Positions 1 through 7,479 of a stretch of 13,228 nucleotides of DNA are shown piece by piece (position 1 is the first letter of the stretch; each line of letters begins with the position of its first letter). Origin of the DNA: Ilumatobacteraceae bacterium (GTDB lineage Bacteria > Actinomycetota > Acidimicrobiia > Acidimicrobiales > Ilumatobacteraceae); NCBI GenBank assembly GCA_030728545.1, contig JANQZQ010000119.1, forward strand, positions 1-13,228. Direction: 5' to 3'. The notes below the pieces were generated by a model. The model saw nothing but the letters and a program-made list of their open reading frames with translations, was not told the origin of the DNA and made no database searches. Position numbers and translations under genes: made by a program.

Positions 1-1265
1 GTATGTGCATCGCGTTGAGTGCAGAGATGCTGGCGCTCGAGCCGACGATCGTGTGGCCATTGCAGAGCCGAGCCATTTTCGTCATCAGAAACATACAACT
101 GACGCCAGTCGTATTCCCACGTGGCCATCTCGCGCCAATTGGCGGGTGTGTCGCCAGCCAGCCAGGGCACGAGTGAACGGCCGTCACATTGCGCCGGAAT
201 CGGAGCCGCAATTAAGTCGCACAACGTAGGCAAGATGTCGACGTTCTCAGTGAATGCGTCGACGAGTCGACCGTGACCGCCGGCAAGTTGCGGTGCGCGA
301 ACCATGCCGATGATGCGGTAGCTCTGTTCGAAGAACCCAACCTTTTCGCGCAATCCATGATCACCGAGCTGCTCGCCGTGGTCAGCGGTGATGACGACGA
401 TGGTGTTTTCCCATTCGCCTCGCTCGCGCAGCGCAGCAAAGATGCGACCAAGTTGTGCATCGACCTCGCTGATCATCCCGTAGTACTGCGCGCGCAGGCG
501 ACGCATGCCAGCCTCGGTGGACGGTGCTTTGGTTTCGGGCAATCGCATGACTGCTTCATGAAAGCTGTGGCGTTCGTTGCTCGGTGCAGTTGGCAGATCG
601 ACCTGGTCAGGGTCGTACTCGTGCGCCCAGCGACCGGCAGCGGTGTATGGCGGATGCGGTCGCAGATAACTGAGGTGGGCGAACCACGGTGCGTCGCCAG
701 TGGCTTGGCGTGCATCGGCATGCCAACCCAAAAATTGGTCAGTAAGAAAAGTGGAGATGCTGAGCGACTCATCTCGTTCGTGTTCGGTCTCGAGAGCCAC
801 GATGTGATCAGCCGGCGCGTGTCCGTGCGTGCGCAGGTGGGTGAGCCATGGCGTGTACGGTTCGCTGAGGTCAAGCACCCAGTCGAAGCCAGGCAAGACG
901 CCTTGATACGTCGACAGCCGTGAGTCGTTGGCACTGGTGGTAGCCCGCGGATCGACACCTTGATCGGTGTAACCGAACAAGGCTGGGGCATAGCCGTGGC
1001 GTCGCGCGACTCGAGCCACATTGTCGAAGCGGTCGTCGAGTGGCGAGCCGTTGAAACACACGCGATGGTTCATGAGATACATCCCGGTGTACAAACTGGC
1101 TCGACCTGGTGAGCACGGTGCAGCCTGGCTGTAGTGCTGGGTAAATGTGGTTGCGTGACGCGAGAGCGCATCAAGATTGGGTGTGCGCACCACGGGGTGA
1201 CCTAGCAACGACAAACAGTCGCCCCGAAACTGGTCGAGCGTGACGAGCAGAATGTTTTGCGACAT
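1..1265 (-). CDS. Phosphonate monoester hydrolase/sulfatase-like enzyme, C-terminus cut by window edge
   Basis: This is an alkaline-phosphatase-superfamily hydrolase expected to cleave sulfate, phosphate or phosphonate monoesters in the cytoplasm. Of the protein, 421 residues lie in the window; the family is usually somewhat over 500, so the C-terminal part lies outside. The N-terminus has the metal-site motif LVTLDQFRGD (Asp11, Gln12), which fits phosphonate monoester hydrolases rather than classical sulfatases with two Asp. The nucleophile motif is PCSPGRASLYTG, with Cys51 the expected formylglycine precursor in a C-x-P-x-R box. A second metal site is ITADHGEQLGDHG (Asp295, His296, His303), followed by EKVGFFEQSYR. 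No signal peptide is visible. The ATG lies 3 bp after the stop of the upstream arylsulfatase with no clear Shine-Dalgarno, so translation is probably coupled. The substrate cannot be read from sequence; phosphodiesterase or arylsulfatase activity are alternatives. Confidence 0.92.
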   Translation of the reverse strand, partial: MSQNILLVTLDQFRGDCLSLLGHPVVRTPNLDALSRHATTFTQHYSQAAPCSPGRASLYTGMYLMNHRVCFNGSPLDDRFDNVARVARRHGYAPALFGYTDQGVDPRATTSANDSRLSTYQGVLPGFDWVLDLSEPYTPWLTHLRTHGHAPADHIVALETEHERDESLSISTFLTDQFLGWHADARQATGDAPWFAHLSYLRPHPPYTAAGRWAHEYDPDQVDLPTAPSNERHSFHEAVMRLPETKAPSTEAGMRRLRAQYYGMISEVDAQLGRIFAALRERGEWENTIVVITADHGEQLGDHGLREKVGFFEQSYRIIGMVRAPQLAGGHGRLVDAFTENVDILPTLCDLIAAPIPAQCDGRSLVPWLAGDTPANWREMATWEYDWRQLYVSDDENGSALQWPHDRRLERQHLCTQRDAH

Positions 1266-1268
1266 GAA

Positions 1269-3560
1269 TTATTGCGTGCCGAGAGCAGCGCGATCTGCAT
1301 TCTTGGGGTCAAGCACCGGGTCGCGCCAGGTTCGGCTCTCGGGTTCGATAATTACACGATGCAGTGCTCCGTCGGTGAAGGCGAACGGAACATGTTCTTC
1401 ATGAATCACCGAGTGGCCACGTAGGTAGCCGACGGTGAACCCAGCAGTGCCATAGAAAAACGGCACCGTCATCGGAATCTCGGCCGCACCAACGGGAAGG
1501 TCGTCATAGAACAACTCCACATTGCCTTTGAATCGAGCGGTCATGGTGAACTCGACCACCAACCGGTGTGCACCACGGGGAATCGGCACCGAAGCAGCCG
1601 CAACAAAACGCTGCAGCCCGAGAAAGTTGTGTACGTAGTGCAACCGGTTGTCACGCACGTAGACGGCGTAGCCAGCCGAGGCTGAACCGTGAGCGCAAAT
1701 TGCACCAGACACTTCGCCGGGCGAATTGACCTCGGCGATAATGCGAAAACCACGATTGTGCAGGTTGGGCGCCACGGCGCGCGGTAACGAACCGATGCCT
1801 GGGCGATACTCGTATCGCTCACGTCGGTGGCGACGATCGCCGAACTTGCCGGGTTGATTGTTCAGTGGCAGCACACGGTGCGCCTCGGCTTCGCGCCACC
1901 AGAGGGCAATCATCTCTTGCAGCTTTTCGGGATGTGTCTCGGCCAAGTTGTGAATCTCGGCGCGATCGTTGTCGATGTTGTAGAGCTCCCACTCGTCACG
2001 ATCAAACGGCAAACTCGCATCGCTGCCGTCGTAGGCAAACCCCATCATCGGATGAAACACGACCGCTTTCCAGCCATCGTGATACAACGCCCGCGAGCCC
2101 ATCATCTCGAAATATTGCGTGAGGTGTTTGGTGGCTACATCTGGTTGATTCAACGTGTGGGCAAAACTCACACCTTCGATGGGCGACTGTGAAACACCCG
2201 CAATTTCGGCAGGTGGAGCAATCTGTAAAAGATCAAGCAACGTAGGCATGAGATCCACCGCGTGGGTGTATTGATGGCGAACGCCCCCACCTTGTTTGAT
2301 GCCTTGTGGCCAATGCACGATCAACGGATCGGTCACGCCACCCTCGTGGGTTTCACGCTTCCAACGTTTGAACGGGGTGTTGCCGGCCCACGCCCAGCCC
2401 CACGGATAGTGATTGTGGGCTTTTGGGGTGCCAAGCAAATCGATGCGCTTTAGGTTTTCTTCAAGACTTTCTGGAACGAAGTTAAAAAAGAACACTTCGT
2501 TGTATGAACCCTTCGGGCCACCCTCGGCCGAAGCGCCGTTGTCGCTCATCACGACGAAGATCGTGTTGTCAAACTCGCCGAGCGACTTCACATGCTCAAC
2601 GAGGCGGCCGACTTGAGCATCGGTGTGGGTGAGAAAGCCGGCGTAGACCTCCATCATGCGCGAATACAAACGACGTTCGTCAGCACTGAGTGAATCCCAG
2701 GCGGGCACCCAATGTGGTCGTTCACTCAACGTGGTGCCGGCAGGCATAACACCTGCAGCCAACTGGCGGGCAAAAACTTCTTCACGCCACGTGTCCCAAC
2801 CTTGGTTGAACTGATCGCGGTAGGCGTCGATGAATGGTTTGGGCGCTTGGTGCGGTGCATGACAGGCGCCGGGGGCAAACCACAAAAAGAACGGCTTGGT
2901 TTGGTGCGCGGCGCGCGCGTCGTTCATGAAGGTGATGGCTTTGTCGGCCATGTCTTCGGTGAAGTGGTAACCCTCGTCGGGTGTTTTCGGTGGATCAACT
3001 TCGTGATTGTCGTACACCAGATCGGGGTGGTACTGATCGGTTTCGCCACCGAGAAACCCATAGAAGCGTTCGAAGCCCCGCCCGAGTGGCCAACGCCAGC
3101 GAGATGCACCCATCTGCGCTTCGTGTGCAGGCGTAAGGTGCCATTTGCCGACTGCAAAAGTGGAATAGCCATTGCGTACGAGAATTTCTGAAATCATTCC
3201 GTCGTTGTGTGACATCTCGGCGTTGTATCCCGGAAAACCCGACGCAATTTCAGCGACACGTCCCATGCCAACGGTGTGGTGGTTGCGGCCCGTCAGCAAC
3301 GCGGCACGCGTCGGCGAGCACAGGGCCGTGGTGTGAAAATTGCTGTATCGCAGGCCCGCAGCAGCAAGGGCATCAAAAGTTGGGGTGCGAATGTCGCTGC
3401 CGTAACAACCGAATTGTGCAAAACCCACGTCATCAAGCAGCACCACCACGATGTTGGGTGAGCCCGGGGCAGCGACATCTAGATCAGGCCATGATGGTGT
3501 GGAATCTTCGAATGTTTTACCGATTATGCCACCGAATGCTTTGCGCGACGTCGGTGCCAT
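1269..3560 (-). CDS. Arylsulfatase (large cytoplasmic sulfatase, 763 aa)
   Basis: This enzyme is expected to hydrolyse sulfate esters. The N-terminus carries VVLLDDVGFAQFGCYG, with metal ligands Asp43 and Asp44. The sulfatase signature LCSPTRAALLTGRN follows, with Cys81 to be converted to formylglycine and Arg85 completing C-x-P-x-R. Next come GKWHLTP (Lys139, His141), CHAPH (His234, His237), MSDNGAS (Asp340, Asn341) and KRETHEGG (Lys401, His405). The catalytic domain spans about residues 35-560. Residues about 595-740 form a beta-rich C-terminal domain typical of the roughly 780-residue arylsulfatases of mycobacteria and relatives. No signal peptide is present. The N-terminal GGIIGKT...DSTPSW stretch is normal for this subfamily and supports the start. 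The only SD-like bases (GAGGT) abut the ATG, so a leaderless transcript is possible. It is the first gene of a two-gene minus-strand unit. No formylglycine-generating enzyme is in the window. Confidence 0.95.
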   Translation of the reverse strand: MAPTSRKAFGGIIGKTFEDSTPSWPDLDVAAPGSPNIVVVLLDDVGFAQFGCYGSDIRTPTFDALAAAGLRYSNFHTTALCSPTRAALLTGRNHHTVGMGRVAEIASGFPGYNAEMSHNDGMISEILVRNGYSTFAVGKWHLTPAHEAQMGASRWRWPLGRGFERFYGFLGGETDQYHPDLVYDNHEVDPPKTPDEGYHFTEDMADKAITFMNDARAAHQTKPFFLWFAPGACHAPHQAPKPFIDAYRDQFNQGWDTWREEVFARQLAAGVMPAGTTLSERPHWVPAWDSLSADERRLYSRMMEVYAGFLTHTDAQVGRLVEHVKSLGEFDNTIFVVMSDNGASAEGGPKGSYNEVFFFNFVPESLEENLKRIDLLGTPKAHNHYPWGWAWAGNTPFKRWKRETHEGGVTDPLIVHWPQGIKQGGGVRHQYTHAVDLMPTLLDLLQIAPPAEIAGVSQSPIEGVSFAHTLNQPDVATKHLTQYFEMMGSRALYHDGWKAVVFHPMMGFAYDGSDASLPFDRDEWELYNIDNDRAEIHNLAETHPEKLQEMIALWWREAEAHRVLPLNNQPGKFGDRRHRRERYEYRPGIGSLPRAVAPNLHNRGFRIIAEVNSPGEVSGAICAHGSASAGYAVYVRDNRLHYVHNFLGLQRFVAAASVPIPRGAHRLVVEFTMTARFKGNVELFYDDLPVGAAEIPMTVPFFYGTAGFTVGYLRGHSVIHEEHVPFAFTDGALHRVIIEPESRTWRDPVLDPKNADRAALGTQ

Positions 3561-3675
3561 ACCTCAAAACCGTAGCCAGTGCGAGTGCTATGTAACGAAG
3601 GCAGCCCAGACCTGTTGCTGGCGTCGCAGCGCCACTACCTTGGGAGGTCTACATATCGAATAGGGGGAATAGGGC
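3561..3675. promoter_or_regulatory. Divergent promoter region between sulfatase unit and pyrimidine operon
   Basis: This 115-bp gap must hold the promoters of both diverging units. On the plus strand a TAnnnT hexamer (TACCTT, 3636-3641) lies about 35 bp before the first ATG. A perfect inverted repeat, TGGCG with a 6-nt spacer then CGCCA (3619-3634), ends just before that hexamer, where a repressor would block polymerase. The plus-strand SD is AGGGGGA at 3662-3668. On the minus strand, GTTACA (complement of 3591-3596) and TACGGT (complement of 3569-3574), 16 bp apart, form a weak -35/-10 pair. That -10 sits 8 nt before the sulfatase ATG, which suits a leaderless message. That promoters lie here is near certain from gene orientation; the individual elements are guesses by eye. 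Confidence 0.5.
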
Positions 3676-4521
3676 ATGGGCCGAGTAGTAAAAGCAGCAC
3701 TGTTGCAGACCGACTGGGCGGGCAGCAAAGACAAGATGATCGATAAGCACGAAGTGGCGGCCCGCGAGGCTGCCAAACAGGGTGCACAAGTGATGTGTTT
3801 TCAGGAACTGTTCTATGGCCCGTACTTCTGCCAGGTGCAGGATGCGAAGTATTACGACTACACCGAGCAAATTCCTGACGGCCCGACCACCAAGCGCTTT
3901 CAAAGCATCGCCAAAGAGTTGGGAATGGTGCTCGTGTTGCCGATGTACGAAATCGTGCAGCCTGGTTTGTATTACAACACGGCCGCAGTCATCGATGCCG
4001 ATGGTCGTTATTTGGGCAAGTACCGCAAGCAACACATTCCGCAGGTGAAAGGGTTCTGGGAGAAGTTCTATTTCGCACCTGGCACCGACGGGTATCCGGT
4101 GTTTGAAACTGCTGTCGGCAAAGTTGGGGTCTACATCTGTTACGACCGCCACTTTCCAGAAGGTTGGCGGGCCCTTGGCTTGAATGGGGCCGAAATTGTG
4201 TTCAACCCCTCAGCGACGAGTCGCGGATTGTCGGAGTACATCTGGCGCCTCGAACAGCCTGCATCGGCAGTGGCAAATATGTATTACGTCGGTGCGATCA
4301 ATCGCGTCGGCATCGAGAGTGAATATGGCGACGACGATTTCTATGGTCAGAGCTACTTCGTCGACCCAGAAGGCAAGTTCGTAGGTGAAGTTGGCGATGC
4401 ACACAAGCCAGAACTCATCGTGCGCGACTTGGATATGGACAAAATTAAAATGGTGCGTGACCGTTGGGCGTTCTACCGCGATCGCCGTCCGGATGCCTAC
4501 CCAGAACTCGTTCGCCGTTAA
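3676..4521 (+). CDS. Beta-ureidopropionase (N-carbamoyl-beta-alanine amidohydrolase), nitrilase superfamily
   Basis: The enzyme hydrolyses N-carbamoyl-beta-alanine (or N-carbamoyl-3-aminoisobutyrate) to the beta-amino acid, CO2 and ammonia, the third step of reductive pyrimidine breakdown. The 281-residue protein has the complete Glu-Lys-Cys triad of the nitrilase superfamily: Glu44 in CFQELFYGPYF, Lys118 in KYRKQHIP and Cys155 in YICYDRHFPE. Glu129 in GFWEKFYF is the usual accessory Glu. The FQELFYGPYFC string and the later NPSAT...NRVG block resemble true beta-ureidopropionases more than general amidases. The start follows a good SD (AGGGGGA, 8 nt spacing). It is the first gene of the operon, 15 bp before dihydropyrimidinase, whose product is its expected substrate. 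N-carbamoyl-D-amino-acid hydrolase is the main alternative, but the CoA-acylating semialdehyde dehydrogenase downstream argues for beta-amino-acid production. Confidence 0.93.
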   Translation: MGRVVKAALLQTDWAGSKDKMIDKHEVAAREAAKQGAQVMCFQELFYGPYFCQVQDAKYYDYTEQIPDGPTTKRFQSIAKELGMVLVLPMYEIVQPGLYYNTAAVIDADGRYLGKYRKQHIPQVKGFWEKFYFAPGTDGYPVFETAVGKVGVYICYDRHFPEGWRALGLNGAEIVFNPSATSRGLSEYIWRLEQPASAVANMYYVGAINRVGIESEYGDDDFYGQSYFVDPEGKFVGEVGDAHKPELIVRDLDMDKIKMVRDRWAFYRDRRPDAYPELVRR

Positions 4522-4536
4522 CCAAAGGAGCACAAC

Positions 4537-5961
4537 ATGGCCCGCACGCTGATTAAAAATGGCACGGTCGTAAGCCCGACTGGTCGCCACGAACAAGACG
4601 TCTTGATTGACGGCGAGATCATCGTGGCGTTGTATGCCCGCGGTCAAGCCGACGCGATGGGTGTAACCGCCGACAAGGTGATTGACGCCAAAGGTAAATA
4701 CGTCGTGCCCGGCGGCATTGACGTGCACACTCACATGGAGCTGCCGTTCGGTGGCACAGCCGCAGTAGACACGTTCGAAACTGGCACGATCGCCGCTGCA
4801 TGGGGTGGCGTGACCACCATCGTGGACATGGCGTTGCAGCGCTACAACGAAAACATTCAGTTGGGTCTGGCCGAATGGCATCGCAAAGCGGCTGGCAACT
4901 GTGCCGTCGACTACGCCTTCCACCAAATCGTGGGCGGCATCGATGATCAAGCCCTGAAAGACATGACGTATCTCGTTGATCACGAAGGCGTTACGAGTTT
5001 CAAGCTATTTATGGCGTATCCAGGCGTGTTTTACAGCGATGACGGCCAGATTCTGCGGGCCATGCAAACTGCTGGCGAAAACGGTTCGATGATCATGATG
5101 CACGCCGAGAATGGCATCGCCATTGATGTGCTCGTGCAGCAATATCTGGCACGCGGCGAGACCGACCCGAAGTACCACTCGTTTTCGCGGCCAAGTTTGC
5201 TCGAGGGTGAAGCAACCCATCGCGCAATCGTGCTGTCAAAAGTTGCCGGCAATGTGCCGTTGTACATCGTGCACATGTCGGCATCCGAGGCACTCAACGA
5301 AGTGGCGGCAGCGCAACATGAAGGCCTCAACGTGTTTGCCGAAACTTGCCCGCAATACCTCTATATGACGTTGGAAGACCACTTGGCCCGCCCCGGGTTT
5401 GAGGGCGCCAAGTTTGTGTGCTCGCCACCGATTCGTTCAAAGCACGATCATCACGACCACCACGCCGACTTGTGGAAGGGCTTGCGCATGAATCAACTGG
5501 CCATCGTGTCAACCGACCATTGCCCGTTCTGCATGAAGGATCAAAAAGAATTGGGCCTTGGCAACTTCTCCAAGATTCCCAACGGCATGGGTGGCGTCGA
5601 ACACCGAATGGAACTCATTTATCAGGGTGTGGTGCTCGGCGAGATTTCGCTCGAGCGTTGGGTGGAAACCTGCGCCACCACGCCAGCACGTATGTTTGGC
5701 ATGTATCCGCAAAAGGGCATCATCGCCCCCGGGTCAGATGCCGACATTTTGGTGTGGGACCCCACCAAAAAAACCAAGATTGGCATCAACGACAAGCACC
5801 ACATGAACATGGACCACTCGTCGTGGGAGGGTACCCAGATTGACGGCAAGGTCGACACGGTGCTGTCACGCGGCATGGTCGTGATTGAAAATGACAAGTT
5901 CCTTGGTCGCAAAGGTCACGGCAAATACATCAAGCGCGGACTCAGTCAGTATCTGCATTAA
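4537..5961 (+). CDS. hydA: Dihydropyrimidinase (D-hydantoinase family)
   Basis: This cytoplasmic zinc amidohydrolase opens the ring of dihydrouracil or dihydrothymine to the N-carbamoyl beta-amino acid; relatives also hydrolyse 5-substituted hydantoins. The 474 residues match the usual 450-490. Metal ligands are all visible: His64 and His66 in DVHTHMEL, the carboxylated Lys156 in TSFKLFMAY, His189 in MMHAEN, His246 in IVHMSA and Asp327 in STDHCPF. The NGMGGVEHR stretch (349-357) is a typical substrate-loop region. The start is fixed by AAAGGAG at 4524-4530, 6 nt before the ATG. An oddity is the His/Asp-rich segment at residues 302-310 (KHDHHDHHA), where family members usually carry a shorter, less charged turn before the conserved LW. 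Its position between beta-ureidopropionase and the semialdehyde dehydrogenase supports pyrimidine catabolism over hydantoin use, but both remain possible. Confidence 0.95.
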   Translation: MARTLIKNGTVVSPTGRHEQDVLIDGEIIVALYARGQADAMGVTADKVIDAKGKYVVPGGIDVHTHMELPFGGTAAVDTFETGTIAAAWGGVTTIVDMALQRYNENIQLGLAEWHRKAAGNCAVDYAFHQIVGGIDDQALKDMTYLVDHEGVTSFKLFMAYPGVFYSDDGQILRAMQTAGENGSMIMMHAENGIAIDVLVQQYLARGETDPKYHSFSRPSLLEGEATHRAIVLSKVAGNVPLYIVHMSASEALNEVAAAQHEGLNVFAETCPQYLYMTLEDHLARPGFEGAKFVCSPPIRSKHDHHDHHADLWKGLRMNQLAIVSTDHCPFCMKDQKELGLGNFSKIPNGMGGVEHRMELIYQGVVLGEISLERWVETCATTPARMFGMYPQKGIIAPGSDADILVWDPTKKTKIGINDKHHMNMDHSSWEGTQIDGKVDTVLSRGMVVIENDKFLGRKGHGKYIKRGLSQYLH

Positions 5962-5988
5962 TCGCATCAGTACCCAAAGGAGCAATTC

Positions 5989-7473
5989 ATGAATCGCATC
6001 GGTCATTGGATCAACAACAAAGTCGTACTTGGCACGTCTGGTCGCTCGGGCGTGGTGTTCAACCCTGCAACGGGTGAGCAGCAAGCGGCAGTTGACTTCG
6101 CCAACGTGGCCGAACTCGATGCCGTGGTCGCCTCGGCCAAAGCAGCACTACCTGGCTGGCGATCAACTTCGTTGTCGCGCCGTGCCGAAGTCATGTTTCG
6201 CATGCGCGAGTTGGTGGATGCCAACCGCAAAGAAATCGCCAACATCGTGTCGCTCGAGCACGGCAAGGTGCCAGCCGACGCCATGGGCGAGTTGGCCCGT
6301 GGGTTAGAAAATATCGAGTTTGCCTGCGGCATTCCGGCGTTGATGAAGGGTGGCTATTCCGAGCAGGCCGCTGGCGGGGTGGACGTGTATTCGATTCGTC
6401 AACCGCTCGGTGTGGTTGCAGGCATTACGCCGTTCAACTTTCCGGCAATGGTGCCGATGTGGATGTTTGCCAATGCAATCATGTGCGGCAACACGTTTGT
6501 GTTGAAGCCGAGCGAAAAAGACCCGTCGGCAGCAATGTTCATCGCCGACCTGTTGCGCCAGTCGGGTCTGCCAGACGGTGTGTTCAATGTGGTGCACGGC
6601 GACAAGGTCGCAGTCGATCGCTTGCTCGAGCACCCGGACATTGCCGCGGTGTCATTCGTGGGTTCAACCCCGATCGCCAAATACGTCTATGAAACGGGCA
6701 CGCGCAATGGCAAGCGAGTGCAAGCGCTCGGTGGCGCCAAGAACCACATGCTCGTGTTGCCCGACGCCGATCTTGACATGGCGGCCGATGCCGCAGTGAG
6801 TGCCGCCTACGGGTCAGCCGGCGAGCGTTGCATGGCAGTGTCGGTGGTGGCTGCTGTCGACTCGATTGCCGACCAGCTCATCGACAAGATCAAGACACGT
6901 ATCCCCAACATCAAAGTTGGCGCCGGTACCGACCCTTCAGCAGAGATGGGCCCACTCATCACCCGTGAACACCGCGACAAAGTGGCAGGTTATGTGCACG
7001 GCGCAGCCAAAGAAGGCGCCAAAGTGGTCATCGATGGCACCGCAAAAGCAAAAGACGACGGCTTCTTTTTGAATCCGAGCCTCATCGACGAAGCCAAGCC
7101 AGGCATGAAGTGCTACGACGAAGAAATCTTTGGCCCGGTGTTGGTGGTGACTCGAGTCGAGGGATACGAGGCTGGTTTGAAGTTGATCAACGACAACCCG
7201 TATGGCAACGGCACGGCAATTTTCACCCGTGATGGTGGCGTGGCCCGCCAGTTTCAGTTTGATGTACAAGTTGGCATGGTCGGCATCAACGTGCCAATTC
7301 CGGTGCCGGTGTCGTACTACTCATTCGGTGGCTGGAAGGCGAGCCTCTTTGGTGACCAACACATGTACGGCCCGGAGGGAGTCAACTTTTTCACGCGCGG
7401 CAAAGTAGTGACTTCGCGTTGGCCCGACCCGCGTACTTCGTCGGTCAACCTCGGCTTTCCGCAGAATCGCTAG
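5989..7473 (+). CDS. mmsA: CoA-acylating methylmalonate/malonate-semialdehyde dehydrogenase
   Basis: This NAD- and CoA-dependent aldehyde dehydrogenase converts malonate semialdehyde to acetyl-CoA, or methylmalonate semialdehyde to propionyl-CoA, with loss of CO2. These are the end steps for beta-alanine (uracil) and 3-aminoisobutyrate (thymine or valine). The 494 residues match the family. Diagnostic features are TPFNFP (Asn150), VLKPSEKDP in the cofactor fold, VSFVGSTPIAKYV, and the catalytic Cys281 in GSAGERCMAVS. Where ordinary aldehyde dehydrogenases have the general-base Glu (ELGGK), this protein has QALGGAKNH, the hallmark of the CoA-acylating subgroup. EEIFGPVL lies near residues 380-390. 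The SD AAAGGAG (5976-5982) is nearly identical to that of the preceding gene. It lies 27 bp after dihydropyrimidinase and 6 bp before the LLM gene. A myo-inositol role (iolA) is unlikely because no inositol genes are nearby. Confidence 0.95.
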   Translation: MNRIGHWINNKVVLGTSGRSGVVFNPATGEQQAAVDFANVAELDAVVASAKAALPGWRSTSLSRRAEVMFRMRELVDANRKEIANIVSLEHGKVPADAMGELARGLENIEFACGIPALMKGGYSEQAAGGVDVYSIRQPLGVVAGITPFNFPAMVPMWMFANAIMCGNTFVLKPSEKDPSAAMFIADLLRQSGLPDGVFNVVHGDKVAVDRLLEHPDIAAVSFVGSTPIAKYVYETGTRNGKRVQALGGAKNHMLVLPDADLDMAADAAVSAAYGSAGERCMAVSVVAAVDSIADQLIDKIKTRIPNIKVGAGTDPSAEMGPLITREHRDKVAGYVHGAAKEGAKVVIDGTAKAKDDGFFLNPSLIDEAKPGMKCYDEEIFGPVLVVTRVEGYEAGLKLINDNPYGNGTAIFTRDGGVARQFQFDVQVGMVGINVPIPVPVSYYSFGGWKASLFGDQHMYGPEGVNFFTRGKVVTSRWPDPRTSSVNLGFPQNR

Positions 7474-7479
7474 GCCGCC

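Noticed and set aside
1..120. Possible frameshift near the end of the left-edge hydrolase, because residues 393-421 looked unlike the family at first
   Set aside because: The frame stays open, and the last residues (HLCTQRDAH) can be aligned in frame with the family's NLAVVRD-like block, so divergence is simpler.
273..923. Plus-strand open frame of 216 codons opposite the left-edge hydrolase
   Set aside because: The minus strand here has the complete sulfatase-fold motif set in register; the plus frame is a shadow.
4210..4983. Minus-strand open frame of 257 codons across the beta-ureidopropionase/hydA junction
   Set aside because: It is antisense to two confidently identified genes, spans their boundary, and its translation shows no known motif.
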